Below are positions 35,482 through 47,079 of a stretch of DNA of 64,000 bases, one piece after another. How positions within the stretch are numbered: the stretch's first letter is position 1; each line of letters starts with the position of its first letter. Source of the stretch: Roseateles toxinivorans (GTDB lineage: Bacteria > Pseudomonadota > Gammaproteobacteria > Burkholderiales > Burkholderiaceae_C); the NCBI RefSeq assembly GCF_004362525.1, contig NZ_SNXS01000003.1, positions 124,001-188,000 of the forward strand, given 5' to 3'. The notes under the pieces are model-generated. The model had not been told where the DNA came from. It saw nothing but the letters and a program-made list of their open reading frames with translations, and made no database searches. The position numbers and the translations under genes were made by a program.

Positions 35482-36272
35482 GCAATACCCATATCGTCAG
35501 CCAGAGCCGCCACCCGCTGGCCGGCGCCCGCACGCTGTTCTACAAGGAGGTGCTGCGCTTCTGGAAGGTCGCCTTCCAGACCGTCGCCGCGCCGGTGCTC
35601 ACCGCCGTGATGTATCTGCTGATCTTCGGCCATGTGCTGGAGGACCACGTCAAGGTCTATGACTCGGTCGGCTACACCAGCTTTCTGATTCCCGGCCTGG
35701 TGATGATGAGCGTGCTGCAGAACAGCTTTGCCAATTCATCGTCCAGCCTGATACAGAGCAAGATCACCGGCAATCTGGTGTTTCTGCTGCTCACGCCGCT
35801 GTCGCACTGGGCCTGGTACAGCGCCTATGTCGGCGCCTCCATCGTTCGCGGCGTGGCTGTGGGCCTGGGCGTGATGGTGGTCACCGTCTGGTTCGCGCCG
35901 CCGGGCATGGCCCAGCCGCTGTGGGTGCTGGTGTTCGCCGTGCTGGGCGCGGCGATGATGGGCACGCTGGGCCTGATCGCCGGCCTGTGGGCCGAGAAGT
36001 TCGACCAGCTGGCCGCCTTCCAGAACTTCATCATCATGCCGATGACCTTCCTCTCCGGCGTGTTCTATTCCGTGCATTCGCTCCCCCCGTTCTGGCAGGG
36101 CGTCAGCCATCTGAACCCGTTTTTCTACATGATCGACGGTTTTCGCCGCGGCTTCTTTGGCGTCAGCGACGTGTCGCCTTGGTTGAGTCTTTCCGTGGTC
36201 GGAGTCAGCTTTGCGCTTGTTGCAGGGATTGCGTTGCAGCTGCTGAAGTCGGGCTACAAGATCCGTAGCTGA
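35478..36272 (+). CDS. ABC-2 type permease
   Basis: This 264-residue membrane protein fits the ABC-2/YadH permease fold, with about six transmembrane segments and the LNPFFYMIDGFRRGFFG segment near the C-terminus. It overlaps the ATPase gene (ATGA), so the pair forms an exporter. The BolA gene follows 25 bases on. Confidence 0.92.
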   Translation: MSNTHIVSQSRHPLAGARTLFYKEVLRFWKVAFQTVAAPVLTAVMYLLIFGHVLEDHVKVYDSVGYTSFLIPGLVMMSVLQNSFANSSSSLIQSKITGNLVFLLLTPLSHWAWYSAYVGASIVRGVAVGLGVMVVTVWFAPPGMAQPLWVLVFAVLGAAMMGTLGLIAGLWAEKFDQLAAFQNFIIMPMTFLSGVFYSVHSLPPFWQGVSHLNPFFYMIDGFRRGFFGVSDVSPWLSLSVVGVSFALVAGIALQLLKSGYKIRS

Positions 36273-36282
36273 GGTCAGCCAC

Positions 36283-36288
36283 TAGAAT
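36283..36288 (+). promoter_or_regulatory. Possible -10 element before bolA
   Basis: TAGAAT lies 9 bases before the BolA ATG. If used, it would give a near-leaderless transcript. No clear -35 is visible. Confidence 0.3.
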
Positions 36289-36297
36289 CTCCCCATC

Positions 36298-36558
36298 ATG
36301 GCCGATCCCACCGCAGCTGAAGTTCAGCACTACATCTCCCAAGGCCTTGCCTGCGACACCCTGCAGGTCGAGGGTGACGGCCGGCATTTCTTTGCCACCA
36401 TCGTCTCGCCCGAATTCGAGGGCCTGAGCCGCATCAAGCGACATCAGCGCGTCTATACCGCCCTCGGTGACCGCATGCGCGAGCAGATCCATGCGCTGTC
36501 GATGAAAACGCTGACGCCGGCCGAATGGGCCGCCGCACCTGCCACGCAGCAGCACTGA
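36298..36558 (+). CDS. BolA/IbaG-family protein
   Basis: This 86-residue protein fits the BolA fold of the IbaG subgroup (LQVEGDGRHFFATIVSPEFEGLSRIKRHQRVYTALGDRM). Members bind Fe-S clusters with monothiol glutaredoxins. In many beta-proteobacteria murA stands between this gene and hisG; here hisG follows directly, so murA must be elsewhere. Confidence 0.92.
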   Translation: MADPTAAEVQHYISQGLACDTLQVEGDGRHFFATIVSPEFEGLSRIKRHQRVYTALGDRMREQIHALSMKTLTPAEWAAAPATQQH

Positions 36559-36606
36559 CAGCGCCTGCGGGCGCTTCGGCTTGACGGCCACCAACAGGAT
36601 CACCAC

Positions 36607-37245
36607 ATGATCACCCTGGCACTTTCCAAAGGCCGCATCTTCGATGACACCTTGCCGCTGCTGCGCGCGGCCGGCATCGAGGTGCTGGACGACCCCGAGA
36701 CCTCTCGCAAGCTGATTCTCGACACCAACCAGCCCGATGTGCGCGTCGTGCTGGTGCGGGCCACCGATGTGCCCACCTACGTGCAGTACGGCGGCGCCGA
36801 TCTGGGTGTTGCCGGCAAGGACGTGCTGATCGAGCACGGCGGCGAGGGCCTGTACCAGCCGCTGGACCTGAAGATCGCCGCCTGCCGCATGAGCGTGGCG
36901 GTGCGCGCCGACTTCGACTACCAGGCGGCCGTCAAGCAGGGTTCGCGCCTGCGTGTGGCCACCAAGTTCACGACCATCGCTCGCGACCATTTCGCCGACA
37001 AGGGCGTGCACATCGACCTGATCAAGCTCTACGGCTCGATGGAGCTGGCGCCGTTGACCGGCCTGGCCGACGCCATCGTTGACCTGGTCTCCACCGGCAA
37101 CACGCTGCGTGCCAACCATCTGGTCGAGGTCGAACAGATCATGGACATCTCGTCGCGCCTGGTCGTCAATCAGGCCGCGCTCAAATTGAAGCGCGAGCCG
37201 TTGCGCCGGCTGATCGACGCCTTCGCCTCCGCCATACCCACCTGA
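36607..37245 (+). CDS. hisG: ATP phosphoribosyltransferase, short form
   Basis: The 212-residue protein catalyses the first step of histidine synthesis, joining ATP and PRPP. It has the family segments [37 protein letters not shown] and [19 protein letters not shown]. The length marks the short HisG, which lacks the ACT-like regulatory domain and needs HisZ as partner; hisZ is not in this window. It is the first histidine gene of the cluster; hisD follows 18 bases on. Confidence 0.97.
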   Translation: MITLALSKGRIFDDTLPLLRAAGIEVLDDPETSRKLILDTNQPDVRVVLVRATDVPTYVQYGGADLGVAGKDVLIEHGGEGLYQPLDLKIAACRMSVAVRADFDYQAAVKQGSRLRVATKFTTIARDHFADKGVHIDLIKLYGSMELAPLTGLADAIVDLVSTGNTLRANHLVEVEQIMDISSRLVVNQAALKLKREPLRRLIDAFASAIPT

Positions 37246-37263
37246 ATCTCCGACCCCGCCGCC

Positions 37264-38571
37264 ATGAACCTGCGTCAACTCAGCACCGCCCAAGCCGATT
37301 TCGAAGCCGAGTTTCAGCGGGTGCTGCATTGGTCGGCCGAGACCGATGACGCGATCGAGCAGCGTGTGGCCGAGATACTGGCCGATGTGAAGGCGCGCGG
37401 CGACGCGGCGGTGCTGGAGTACACGGCCCGCTTCGATCTGGTGCAGGCCGATAGCGTGGCCGCGCTGGAGCTGACCCGTGAAGAATTGAAGGCCGCCTTC
37501 GAGGCCATCACCCCGGCACAGCGCCATGCCCTGCAGGCCGCCGCCGAGCGGGTGCGCAGCTATCACGAGCGCCAGAAGCAGGCCTGCGGCCTGAGCTGGA
37601 GCTATCGCGACGAAGATGGCACCCTGCTCGGCCAGAAGGTCACGCCGCTGGACCGCGTCGGCATCTATGTGCCCGGTGGCAAGGCGGCCTATCCGAGCAG
37701 TGTGCTGATGAACGCCATTCCGGCCCAGGTGGCCGGTGTGCCCGAGATCATCATGGTGGTGCCCACGCCGCGCGGAGAGAAGAACGCACTGGTGCTGGCG
37801 GCGGCCTATGTGGCCGGCGTGCACCGCGCCTTCACCCTGGGCGGTGCCCAGGCCGTCGGTGCGCTGGCCCATGGCACGGCCACAGTTCCGAAAGTCGACA
37901 AGATCACAGGTCCGGGCAACGCCTATGTGGCCAGCGCCAAGAAGCATGTGTTCGGCCTGGTCGGCATCGACATGATTGCCGGCCCCAGCGAGATCCTGGT
38001 GCTGGCGGACGGCACGACCCCGCCCGACTGGGTGGCCATGGACCTGTTCAGCCAGGCCGAGCATGACGAGCTGGCGCAAAGCATTCTGCTGAGCCCCGAT
38101 GCGGCCTATATCGCCCAGGTGCGCGAGGCGATTGAGCGACTGCTGCCGACGATGCCGCGCCAGGCCGTGATCCGCGCTTCGCTGGAAGGCCGCGGCGCCT
38201 TGATACACACCCGCTCGATGGAAGAGGCCTGCGAGATCAGCAACCGCATCGCGCCGGAGCATCTGGAGGTGTCGAGTTCCGACCCACACCGCTGGGAGCC
38301 CCTCTTGCGCCATGCGGGCGCCATCTTCTTGGGCGCCTACACCAGCGAGAGCCTGGGTGACTACTGCGCCGGCCCGAACCATGTGCTGCCCACCTCGGGC
38401 ACGGCGCGCTTTTCGTCGCCGCTGGGCGTCTACGACTTCCAGAAGCGCTCAAGCCTGATCGAGGTCAGCGAGGCCGGCGCACAGAAGCTGGGTCCGATTG
38501 CCGCCGAGCTCGCCTATGGCGAGGGCCTGCAGGGCCATGCACGTGCCGCGGAAATGCGTTTGAAACGTTAG
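37264..38571 (+). CDS. hisD: Histidinol dehydrogenase
   Basis: The 435-residue enzyme oxidises histidinol to histidine with NAD+ and uses zinc. Visible landmarks are [46 protein letters not shown], the EQAEHDE-like segment ([12 protein letters not shown]), and APEHLE near the catalytic E/H pair. Full length. A toxin-antitoxin pair, rather than hisC, follows. Confidence 0.97.
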   Translation: MNLRQLSTAQADFEAEFQRVLHWSAETDDAIEQRVAEILADVKARGDAAVLEYTARFDLVQADSVAALELTREELKAAFEAITPAQRHALQAAAERVRSYHERQKQACGLSWSYRDEDGTLLGQKVTPLDRVGIYVPGGKAAYPSSVLMNAIPAQVAGVPEIIMVVPTPRGEKNALVLAAAYVAGVHRAFTLGGAQAVGALAHGTATVPKVDKITGPGNAYVASAKKHVFGLVGIDMIAGPSEILVLADGTTPPDWVAMDLFSQAEHDELAQSILLSPDAAYIAQVREAIERLLPTMPRQAVIRASLEGRGALIHTRSMEEACEISNRIAPEHLEVSSSDPHRWEPLLRHAGAIFLGAYTSESLGDYCAGPNHVLPTSGTARFSSPLGVYDFQKRSSLIEVSEAGAQKLGPIAAELAYGEGLQGHARAAEMRLKR

Positions 38572-38581
38572 GATGTAAATC

Positions 38582-38612
38582 ACACGAACTTCGTGTTGCA
38601 CGAAGTTCGTGT
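38582..38612. promoter_or_regulatory. Perfect 14-bp palindrome, probable operator of the antitoxin gene
   Basis: ACACGAACTTCGTG-TTG-CACGAAGTTCGTGT is a perfect inverted repeat with 14-bp arms and a 3-base centre. It lies 14 bases before the antitoxin start in the hisD-antitoxin gap. Ribbon-helix-helix antitoxins usually repress their own operon by binding such palindromes. Confidence 0.7.
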
Positions 38613-38625
38613 TACTCTTTGCGCC

Positions 38626-38859
38626 ATGAAGAACGTCACCGTCACGATGGAAGATGGCGTGGCCGACTGGGCCCGCATGGAAGCGGCGCGCCGCAACACC
38701 AGCGTGTCGCGCCTGGTCGGCGAGCTGCTGGCCGAAAAGATGCGCCACGACGACGCCTACGAGCGCGCAATGCGCGAGGCGCTGGAGTTCAAGAGCTGGG
38801 GTTCCTCCGGCGTCAAGCCCGAGCAGCGGGCCGACAGCTACACGCCGAGGCCGCGCTGA
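38626..38859 (+). CDS. Ribbon-helix-helix (CopG-like) antitoxin
   Basis: The 77-residue protein begins with a beta strand (MKNVTVTMEDGVADWARMEAAR) and helices (VSRLVGELLAEKMR) that fit a CopG/ribbon-helix-helix DNA-binding fold. A tail (ALEFKSWGSSGVKPEQRADSY) should bind the toxin. It precedes the PIN-domain gene with a one-base overlap (TGATG). The palindrome upstream is its probable operator. Confidence 0.82.
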   Translation: MKNVTVTMEDGVADWARMEAARRNTSVSRLVGELLAEKMRHDDAYERAMREALEFKSWGSSGVKPEQRADSYTPRPR

Positions 38860-39305
38860 TGCTGGTTTTCGTGGATACCGGCCTGCTCCTGAGCTGCTTC
38901 GATGACGAAGACACGGCACGCCGCGACCGCGCACGCGACTGGGTCGGCCAGTGCTGGCAGCGCCGCTGCGGCCGGCTCAGCACCCAGGTGCTGAACGAGT
39001 TCTACAGCAGCGCGCGGCGCCACTTTCCGCAGGCCATCACGGCCGGCGATGCCCGTGCCGAGGTGCGCCGCTACCAGCACTGGAAGCCCTGGTCCATCGA
39101 CCATCCGACCGTCGAGACGGCCTGGGCGGTGGAGAGCCGCTACGGCGTCAACTACTGGGACGCGCTGATCGTCGCCGCCGCGCAGCAACAGGGCTGCGAG
39201 CTGCTGCTGAGCGAGGCCCTGCCCCACGAGCAGCGCTATGAAAGCGTGCAGGTCATCAACCCATTCACCGTCGGGCCCGAACGGCTCGATCAAAGCCCCG
39301 CATGA
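38859..39305 (+). CDS. PIN-domain toxin (VapC-like)
   Basis: This 148-residue PIN ribonuclease has the acidic residues D6 (FVDTG), E47 (QVLNEFY), D101 (YWDALIVAAA) and E119 (LLLSEAL), consistent with an active metal site. It should cleave RNA, perhaps tRNA, when free of its antitoxin. Its last bases overlap the hisC start (ATGA at 39302-39305), so toxin and hisC are translationally coupled inside the his operon. Confidence 0.85.
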   Translation: MLVFVDTGLLLSCFDDEDTARRDRARDWVGQCWQRRCGRLSTQVLNEFYSSARRHFPQAITAGDARAEVRRYQHWKPWSIDHPTVETAWAVESRYGVNYWDALIVAAAQQQGCELLLSEALPHEQRYESVQVINPFTVGPERLDQSPA

Positions 39306-40387
39306 CAAACCTCAAGCAGCTGATGGCGCGCAGCCTCCGCGCCGATGTGCAGACGATGAAGGCCTATCCGATCCAGTCCTCGGCCGGCCTGGTCAAGCTG
39401 GACACGATGGAAAACCCGTTCCGCCTGCCTGAGGCCCTGCAGCAGGCGCTGGGCGAGCGCCTCGGCAAGGTCGCGCTGAACCGCTATCCGGCCGAGCGCC
39501 TGAACGATTTGCGCGCCGCGCTGGCCGCCCATGCCCAGATGCCCGAGGGCTGCGACATCACCCTGGGCAATGGCTCGGACGAGATCATCACCATGCTCAG
39601 CATGGCCTGCAATGTGCCCGGCGCGGTCTATCTGTCGCCGCTGCCCAGCTTCGTGATGTACGCCATGTCCGCCCAGCTGCAGGGCGCGAGGTTCGTCGGC
39701 GTGCCGCTGACGGCCGATTTCGAGCTGGACGGCCCGGCGATGCTGGCGGCCATTGCGGCCGAGAAGCCCAATCTGATCTACCTGGCCTACCCGAACAACC
39801 CGACCGGCAGCCTGTGGGATGACGCGGTCATCGAGCAGATCATCGCCGCCGCCGGCGAGATCGGCGCCCTGGTCGTGATGGACGAGGCCTACCAGCCCTT
39901 TGCCGAGCGCGACTCGATGCCGCGCCTGATACGCCACGAGCATGTGCTGATCATGCGCACGATGAGCAAGTTCGGCCTGGCCGGCGTGCGCATCGGCTAC
40001 CTGATCGCCCGCAAGGCGCTGATCACCGAGATCGACAAGCTGCGCCCGCCCTTCAATGTGGGCGTGCTGAACACCGAGGCGGCGCTGTTCGCGCTGGAGC
40101 ATGTGGGCGAGTATTCGCGCCAGGCGGCCATCCTGCGCGCGCAGCGCGAGCTGCTGTTTGCCGAGCTGCAGGCCCTGCCCGGCGTGCACCCGTTCCCCAG
40201 CCAGGGCAATATGATTCTGGCCCGGGTGCCCGACGCGGCCGCCACCTTCGAGGGCATGAAGGCGCGCGGTGTGCTGATCAAGAACGTCTCGGCCATGCAC
40301 CCGCTGCTGGCCAACTGCCTGCGCATCACGGTCAGCAATGCCCAGGAAAATGCCATGATGCTGTCTGCCCTGAAAGCGAGTCTGTGA
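39302..40387 (+). CDS. hisC: Histidinol-phosphate aminotransferase
   Basis: The 361-residue fold-type I PLP enzyme converts imidazole-acetol phosphate to histidinol phosphate. It shows the [10 protein letters not shown] segment, a [11 protein letters not shown] segment and the PLP lysine in [17 protein letters not shown]. The start overlaps the end of the PIN toxin (ATGA). hisB overlaps its end by one base. Confidence 0.95.
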   Translation: MTNLKQLMARSLRADVQTMKAYPIQSSAGLVKLDTMENPFRLPEALQQALGERLGKVALNRYPAERLNDLRAALAAHAQMPEGCDITLGNGSDEIITMLSMACNVPGAVYLSPLPSFVMYAMSAQLQGARFVGVPLTADFELDGPAMLAAIAAEKPNLIYLAYPNNPTGSLWDDAVIEQIIAAAGEIGALVVMDEAYQPFAERDSMPRLIRHEHVLIMRTMSKFGLAGVRIGYLIARKALITEIDKLRPPFNVGVLNTEAALFALEHVGEYSRQAAILRAQRELLFAELQALPGVHPFPSQGNMILARVPDAAATFEGMKARGVLIKNVSAMHPLLANCLRITVSNAQENAMMLSALKASL

Positions 40388-40989
40388 TGAGTAGCGTTGT
40401 GCAACGCGTTGCCGAAGTCGAGCGCAATACCAAGGAAACGCAGATACGTGTGCGCGTCAATCTGGACGGCACCGGTGAGGCCAGGCTGCACACCGGCATC
40501 GGCTTCTTCGACCATATGCTGGACCAGATCGCCCGCCACGGCCTGATCGATCTGGACATCGATGCCAAGGGCGACCTGCATATCGACGGCCACCACACGG
40601 TGGAAGACGTCGGCATCACGCTGGGCCTGGCCGTGGCCCAGGCGATTGGCGACAAGAAGGGCCTGACCCGTTACGGCCATGCCTATGTGCCGCTGGACGA
40701 GGCGCTGTCGCGGGTGGTGGTCGATTTCTCCGGCCGGCCGGGCCTGCACATGCATGTGCCGTTCAAGAGCGGCATGGTCGGCGCCTTCGACACCCAGCTG
40801 ACCTATGAGTTCTTCCAGGGCTTTGTCAACCACGCGCTGGTCAGCCTGCATATCGACAACCTGAAGGGCGAGAACGCTCACCACCAGGCCGAGACCGTGT
40901 TCAAGGCCTTCGGTCGCGCGCTGCGCATGGCGATGACCTTGGACCAGCGTTCCTTGGATGTGATCCCGTCCACGAAGGGAAGCCTGTGA
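40387..40989 (+). CDS. hisB: Imidazoleglycerol-phosphate dehydratase
   Basis: The 200-residue monofunctional enzyme dehydrates imidazoleglycerol phosphate. It shows the [24 protein letters not shown] and [16 protein letters not shown]-type segments (here [18 protein letters not shown]) with manganese-binding histidines. A GTG three bases earlier is less likely than ATG 40387. It overlaps hisC and hisH by one base each. Confidence 0.96.
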   Translation: MSSVVQRVAEVERNTKETQIRVRVNLDGTGEARLHTGIGFFDHMLDQIARHGLIDLDIDAKGDLHIDGHHTVEDVGITLGLAVAQAIGDKKGLTRYGHAYVPLDEALSRVVVDFSGRPGLHMHVPFKSGMVGAFDTQLTYEFFQGFVNHALVSLHIDNLKGENAHHQAETVFKAFGRALRMAMTLDQRSLDVIPSTKGSL

Positions 40990-41663
40990 TGGGTCAGCGC
41001 ACTGTCGCCGTGGTGGATTACGGCATGGGCAATCTGCGCTCGGTATCGCAGGCGGTGATGCACGTGGCGGCCGGCGAAGGTGTCGAGGTCATCGTCACGT
41101 CCAGGCCCGACGAGGTGTTTGCCGCCGAGCGCATCGTGCTGCCCGGCCAGGGCGCGATGCGCGAGTGCATGCGCGAGCTGCGCGAGTCGGGCCTGCAGGA
41201 GGCGGTGCTGCATGCCGCCGCCAACAAGCCGCTGATGGGTGTCTGCGTGGGCATGCAGATGCTGCTGGACAGCAGCGAGGAGCAGGACACGCCGGGCCTG
41301 GGGCTGATACCGGGCCGGGTGCACCGCTTCCAGCTGGACGGCCAATTGCAACCCGACGGCAGCCGTTACAAGGTGCCGCAGATGGGCTGGAACCAGGTCT
41401 TCCAGACAAATGCGCAAGCAGAAGGTCAGGCGCAGCGGCACCCACTGTGGCAGGATGTGCCCGATCAGGCATGGTTCTACTTCGTGCACAGCTTCTACGC
41501 CCTTCCGTCTGACCCGCGCCACAGCGCGGGCGAGACCGTTTATGGCCAACGCTTTACCTCTGCCGTGGCTAGGGATAATATTTTCGCCACCCAGTTTCAC
41601 CCCGAAAAGAGCGCCGCCCATGGGCTTGCCCTGTACCGCAATTTCCTGCACTGGACACCCTGA
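40989..41663 (+). CDS. hisH: Imidazole glycerol phosphate synthase, glutaminase subunit
   Basis: This 224-residue class I glutamine amidotransferase has the nucleophile C86 (GVCVGMQML) and the H-x-E pair in TQFHPEKS. It supplies ammonia to HisF. The hisA start follows 75 bases later across an unusual short insertion (41664-41742). Confidence 0.95.
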   Translation: MGQRTVAVVDYGMGNLRSVSQAVMHVAAGEGVEVIVTSRPDEVFAAERIVLPGQGAMRECMRELRESGLQEAVLHAAANKPLMGVCVGMQMLLDSSEEQDTPGLGLIPGRVHRFQLDGQLQPDGSRYKVPQMGWNQVFQTNAQAEGQAQRHPLWQDVPDQAWFYFVHSFYALPSDPRHSAGETVYGQRFTSAVARDNIFATQFHPEKSAAHGLALYRNFLHWTP

Positions 41664-41742
41664 GGCCATGCCCCAACGCTCGACCGAATGCCCCTCCCGC
41701 CAGGCGGGCCCCCTTTCCTCACTACGACTCCATCGGCCATGC
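41664..41742. repeat. Short hairpin-bearing insertion between hisH and hisA
   Basis: The 8-base repeat GGCCATGC is present at 41664-41671 and again at 41735-41742, where it includes the hisA start. Between them lie 63 bases with a CCCGC-CAG-GCGGG hairpin at 41696-41708. The arrangement looks like an insertion with duplicated ends and resembles the btuC-btuD junction. Chance is not excluded. Confidence 0.4.
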
Positions 41743-42479
41743 TGCTGATTCCTGCGATAGACCTGAAAGATGGCAAGTGCGTGCGCCTCAAGCAGGGCGA
41801 CATGAATGACTCCACCACCTTTGGTGAGGATCCGGCCGAAATGGCCAGACGCTGGGTCGATGCCGGCGCCCGACGCCTGCATCTGGTGGACCTGAACGGC
41901 GCGTTCGCCGGCAAGCCGGTCAACGAGGCGGCGATACGGGCGATTCTTCGCGAGGTCGGCAATGAGGTGCCGGTGCAGCTGGGCGGCGGTATCCGCGACC
42001 TGGACACGATCGAGCGCTATCTGGACGGCGGCCTGAGCTACATCATCGTCGGCACGGCCGCGGTGAAGAACCCCGGTTTCCTGCTCGACGCCTGCAGCGC
42101 CTTCGGCGGCCACATCATCGTCGGCCTGGACGCCAAGGACGGCAAGGTGGCCACCGACGGCTGGAGCAAGCTGACCGGCCACGAGGTCATAGACTTGGCC
42201 AAGAAGTTCGAGGGCTATGGCGTCGAGGGTGTGATCTACACCGATATCGGCCGCGACGGCATGCTCTCCGGCATCAATATCGAGGCTACGGTGAAGCTGG
42301 CCCAGGCACTGAAGATTCCGGTCATTGCCTCGGGCGGCCTGTCCGATATGGCCGACATCGAGCGCCTGTGCGAGGTCGAGAGCGAAGGCATAGAGGGCGT
42401 GATCTGTGGCCGGGCCATCTACACCGGCGATCTGGACTTCAGCGCCGCCCAGGCCAGGGCGGACGAGCTGAATGGCTAG
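41739..42479 (+). CDS. hisA: ProFAR isomerase (1-(5-phosphoribosyl)-5-[(5-phosphoribosylamino)methylideneamino]imidazole-4-carboxamide isomerase)
   Basis: The 246-residue TIM-barrel enzyme has the catalytic D8 (AIDLKDG) and a second catalytic aspartate in YTDIGRDG. It isomerises ProFAR to PRFAR, which HisF then uses. Start at 41739 ([13 protein letters not shown]). The next gene is not hisF but a c-di-GMP-type protein. Confidence 0.96.
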   Translation: MLLIPAIDLKDGKCVRLKQGDMNDSTTFGEDPAEMARRWVDAGARRLHLVDLNGAFAGKPVNEAAIRAILREVGNEVPVQLGGGIRDLDTIERYLDGGLSYIIVGTAAVKNPGFLLDACSAFGGHIIVGLDAKDGKVATDGWSKLTGHEVIDLAKKFEGYGVEGVIYTDIGRDGMLSGINIEATVKLAQALKIPVIASGGLSDMADIERLCEVESEGIEGVICGRAIYTGDLDFSAAQARADELNG

Positions 42480-42544
42480 GTTTTTGCATTTTCCGCCCGC
42501 CGCCTGTGATTTACACACGACCGGGCGACCATCTCCGGCCATGG

Positions 42545-42566
42545 TGGTGTAAGTGACATGGTGTAA
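42545..42566 (+). promoter_or_regulatory. Two direct TGGTGTAA repeats before the EAL gene
   Basis: TGGTGTAA occurs at 42545-42552 and 42559-42566 (14-base spacing), with an inverted TTACACA at 42511-42517. It may be a binding site for a regulator of the EAL gene. It is not a known operator that I recognise. Confidence 0.3.
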
Positions 42567-42599
42567 TCCATTTGCAATCACCGCATCACAAACGGAAAA

Positions 42600-44843
42600 A
42601 TGGAATACGCCTCGGGCGACCCCGCTGACGACCTGGTCAGCCTGCTGGACGAAACAGACCTCGAGCTGCCGGCACCCAGCAGCAAGGTCTGGCGTGTGCT
42701 CGTGGTTGACGACGATCCCGGCGTGCACAGCACGACCGAGTTCTCGCTGCGTGGCGTGCAGATACTTGGGCGTCCGCTCGAATTGCTGCATGCACACTCG
42801 GCCAAGGAAGCCCGCGAGCTGCTGACCCGCGAGGACGATGTCGCCGTCGTCCTGCTCGATGTGGTGATGGAGCGCGAGGACGCCGGCCTGTCCCTGGTCA
42901 AGGTGATTCGCGACGAGTTGGGCCTGAGCGAGCCCCGCATCATCCTGCGCACCGGCCAGCCGGGTTATGCGCCCGAGCTGGACGTGATTCGGCTCTATGA
43001 CATCAACGACTACAAGACCAAGTCCGAGCTGACGCAGACCAAGCTCTATACGGCGCTGACCTCGGCGATACGCTCCTACAAGCAGATCCGCGCGCTGGCC
43101 AGCAGCCGGCGCGGCCTGGAGATGATTGTCCGCGCCAGCACCGAGCTGATGGCAGTGCAGGGCCTGCACCGCTTCTCGGCTGGCGTCGTGACGCAGATCT
43201 GCGCCCTGCTGGAGCTGCCGCCCGACGGCCTGGTCTGCGTGCAGTCCACCAATGAAGCCCAGGCGCCGCGCATCGTCGCCGCCGCCGGGCGCTACCGGGG
43301 GCTGATCAATTCGACCCTGGACAATATCGACCAGGACGTGGTGCGCAGTGCCTTGACCCGCTGCCTTTCAACGCAGCGCAGCTTCTTCGATCAGGGCACG
43401 GCCCTCTATATCAAGGGCTCCAGCGGCAAGGCGCTGGCGGCCTATATCGACACCGAGCATGTGCTCAGCGACATCGACCACCAGCTGCTGGAGGTGTTTT
43501 GCGCCAATGTGGCCGTCGGTCTGGACAATGTGCAGCTGTTTGCAAGGCTCAACGAATCGGTCTTCGTTGACTCGCTGACCCGCCTGCCCAACCGCAACCG
43601 GCTGATCGCCCTGCTTGACGAGCGCTGCCAGAACGCGGCCGCCAGCACGACGCTGGCCCTGGTGGACATCGACGACTTTGCCGACATCAACGACGCGCTG
43701 GGCCATGAACTGGGCGACAGCCTGCTGCAGGCCGTTGCCGACCGCCTGACCCGTGCACTGAAGGCGCCGGTGGTGGTGGCCCGGGTCTCGGGCGATGTGT
43801 TCGGCGTGCTCGGTCCCGATGGCCATGTCACGCCGGCACTGCTGGCGGCGCAGTTCCTGCTGCCGTTCGAGTGCCAGCAGGGCAATCAGAAAGACAGCCA
43901 GCAGGAATCTCTGCAGATCACCGCCACGATCGGCTTTGTGCGCCTGGCCGATTCGTCCGGCAAGGGCACCGAGGTGCTGAAGGACGCCAATATTGCGCTG
44001 AAGCGCTCCAAGACCCGCCAGCGCGGCGGCCATGGCTACTACACCCAGGACATGGGCGCCGACATCCGCGAGCGCGTCAAGCTGCTGCGCGGCCTGCGCT
44101 CGGCCTTCGAGAGCGAGCGACTGTTCGTGATGTACCAGCCGCAGCTGCAGCTGATGGGCAACCGGGTGCTGGGTGCCGAGGCCTTGATACGCTGGAAGAC
44201 CGAGGACGGCAAGTTCGTGCCGCCCGACCGCTTCATACCGGTGGCCGAGTATTCCGGGCTGATTGTCGCCATTGGCGAATGGGTGCTGCGCACCGCCTGC
44301 CGCGAGCTGAACCGCCTGATTGATCTGGGCTACCCGGATTTCCGCATGGCGGTCAATGTTTCGGTGGCCCAGTTGCGCCACCCCGACTTCATCGCCATGC
44401 TGCAGAGCGCGCTGGCCGACACCGGCGTCAACCCGGCCCAGGTGGAGCTGGAGATCACCGAATCGATGGCCATGGAGGATGTCAACTTCATCGTCCAGAT
44501 CGTCGATCAGATCAAGCAGACCGGGGTGACGATTGCCATCGATGACTTCGGCACCGGTTTCTCGTCACTCAGCCAGCTGCGCCATCTGCGGGTTGACCGG
44601 CTGAAGATAGACCGCGCCTTCGTCAACGAGATTGTCGCCATCGACAAGGGCTGCGACATCGCCCGCATGGTGGTCGAGCTGGCGCGCAGCCTGCATCTGG
44701 AGGTGCTGGCCGAGGGCATAGAGACCGAGCAGCAGGCCGCTGTGCTGCGTGAGCTCGGCTGCCACGAGGGACAGGGCTATCTGTTCGCCCGGCCGATGGA
44801 GCCGGCGCAACTGGTCACCTGGCTGGCCGAACACAGGGGCTGA
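42600..44843 (+). CDS. Receiver-DUF3369-GGDEF(degenerate)-EAL protein
   Basis: This 747-residue cytoplasmic protein has four parts. A receiver (about 31-150) has D37-39 and phospho-acceptor D87 ([10 protein letters not shown]). A DUF3369 region follows (about 155-320). A GGDEF domain (about 325-480) has the signature degraded to SGDVF (about 397-401), so cyclase activity is unlikely. An EAL domain (about 500-745) retains the motif (E527, A528, L529), the NVS asparagine, ELEITES, DDFGTG, EGIET and QGYLFARP, so it should hydrolyse c-di-GMP. It stands between hisA and hisF, with 120 bases of non-coding DNA ahead of it. Confidence 0.9.
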   Translation: MEYASGDPADDLVSLLDETDLELPAPSSKVWRVLVVDDDPGVHSTTEFSLRGVQILGRPLELLHAHSAKEARELLTREDDVAVVLLDVVMEREDAGLSLVKVIRDELGLSEPRIILRTGQPGYAPELDVIRLYDINDYKTKSELTQTKLYTALTSAIRSYKQIRALASSRRGLEMIVRASTELMAVQGLHRFSAGVVTQICALLELPPDGLVCVQSTNEAQAPRIVAAAGRYRGLINSTLDNIDQDVVRSALTRCLSTQRSFFDQGTALYIKGSSGKALAAYIDTEHVLSDIDHQLLEVFCANVAVGLDNVQLFARLNESVFVDSLTRLPNRNRLIALLDERCQNAAASTTLALVDIDDFADINDALGHELGDSLLQAVADRLTRALKAPVVVARVSGDVFGVLGPDGHVTPALLAAQFLLPFECQQGNQKDSQQESLQITATIGFVRLADSSGKGTEVLKDANIALKRSKTRQRGGHGYYTQDMGADIRERVKLLRGLRSAFESERLFVMYQPQLQLMGNRVLGAEALIRWKTEDGKFVPPDRFIPVAEYSGLIVAIGEWVLRTACRELNRLIDLGYPDFRMAVNVSVAQLRHPDFIAMLQSALADTGVNPAQVELEITESMAMEDVNFIVQIVDQIKQTGVTIAIDDFGTGFSSLSQLRHLRVDRLKIDRAFVNEIVAIDKGCDIARMVVELARSLHLEVLAEGIETEQQAAVLRELGCHEGQGYLFARPMEPAQLVTWLAEHRG

Positions 44844-44928
44844 CGAGTCCCGGGCCAGGCGCCCCTGGTTTACCCGGGGCTATACTCGCCGCGCACTCCT
44901 GCACGCCCTGCGCCGAAAGCTGATCCGC

Positions 44929-46797
<1,869 letters not shown>

Positions 46798-46817
46798 GTT
46801 TGCGATGAAGTAGGTAG

Positions 46818-47078
<261 letters not shown>

Positions 47079-47079
47079 G

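Noticed and set aside
36205-38382. Long open frame on the minus strand opposite hisG-hisD
   Set aside because: Same reasoning: antisense to hisG and hisD, biased composition, no domain.
40878-43169. Long open frame on the minus strand opposite hisB-hisH-hisA and the EAL gene
   Set aside because: It is antisense to well-supported histidine genes, and its protein has the His/Gln/Gly/Ala-rich composition typical of shadow frames in GC-rich DNA. No domain is visible.
42600-44843. Active diguanylate cyclase in the EAL protein
   Set aside because: The GGDEF signature is degraded to SGDVF, so cyclase activity is unlikely; only the EAL part is called as catalytic.
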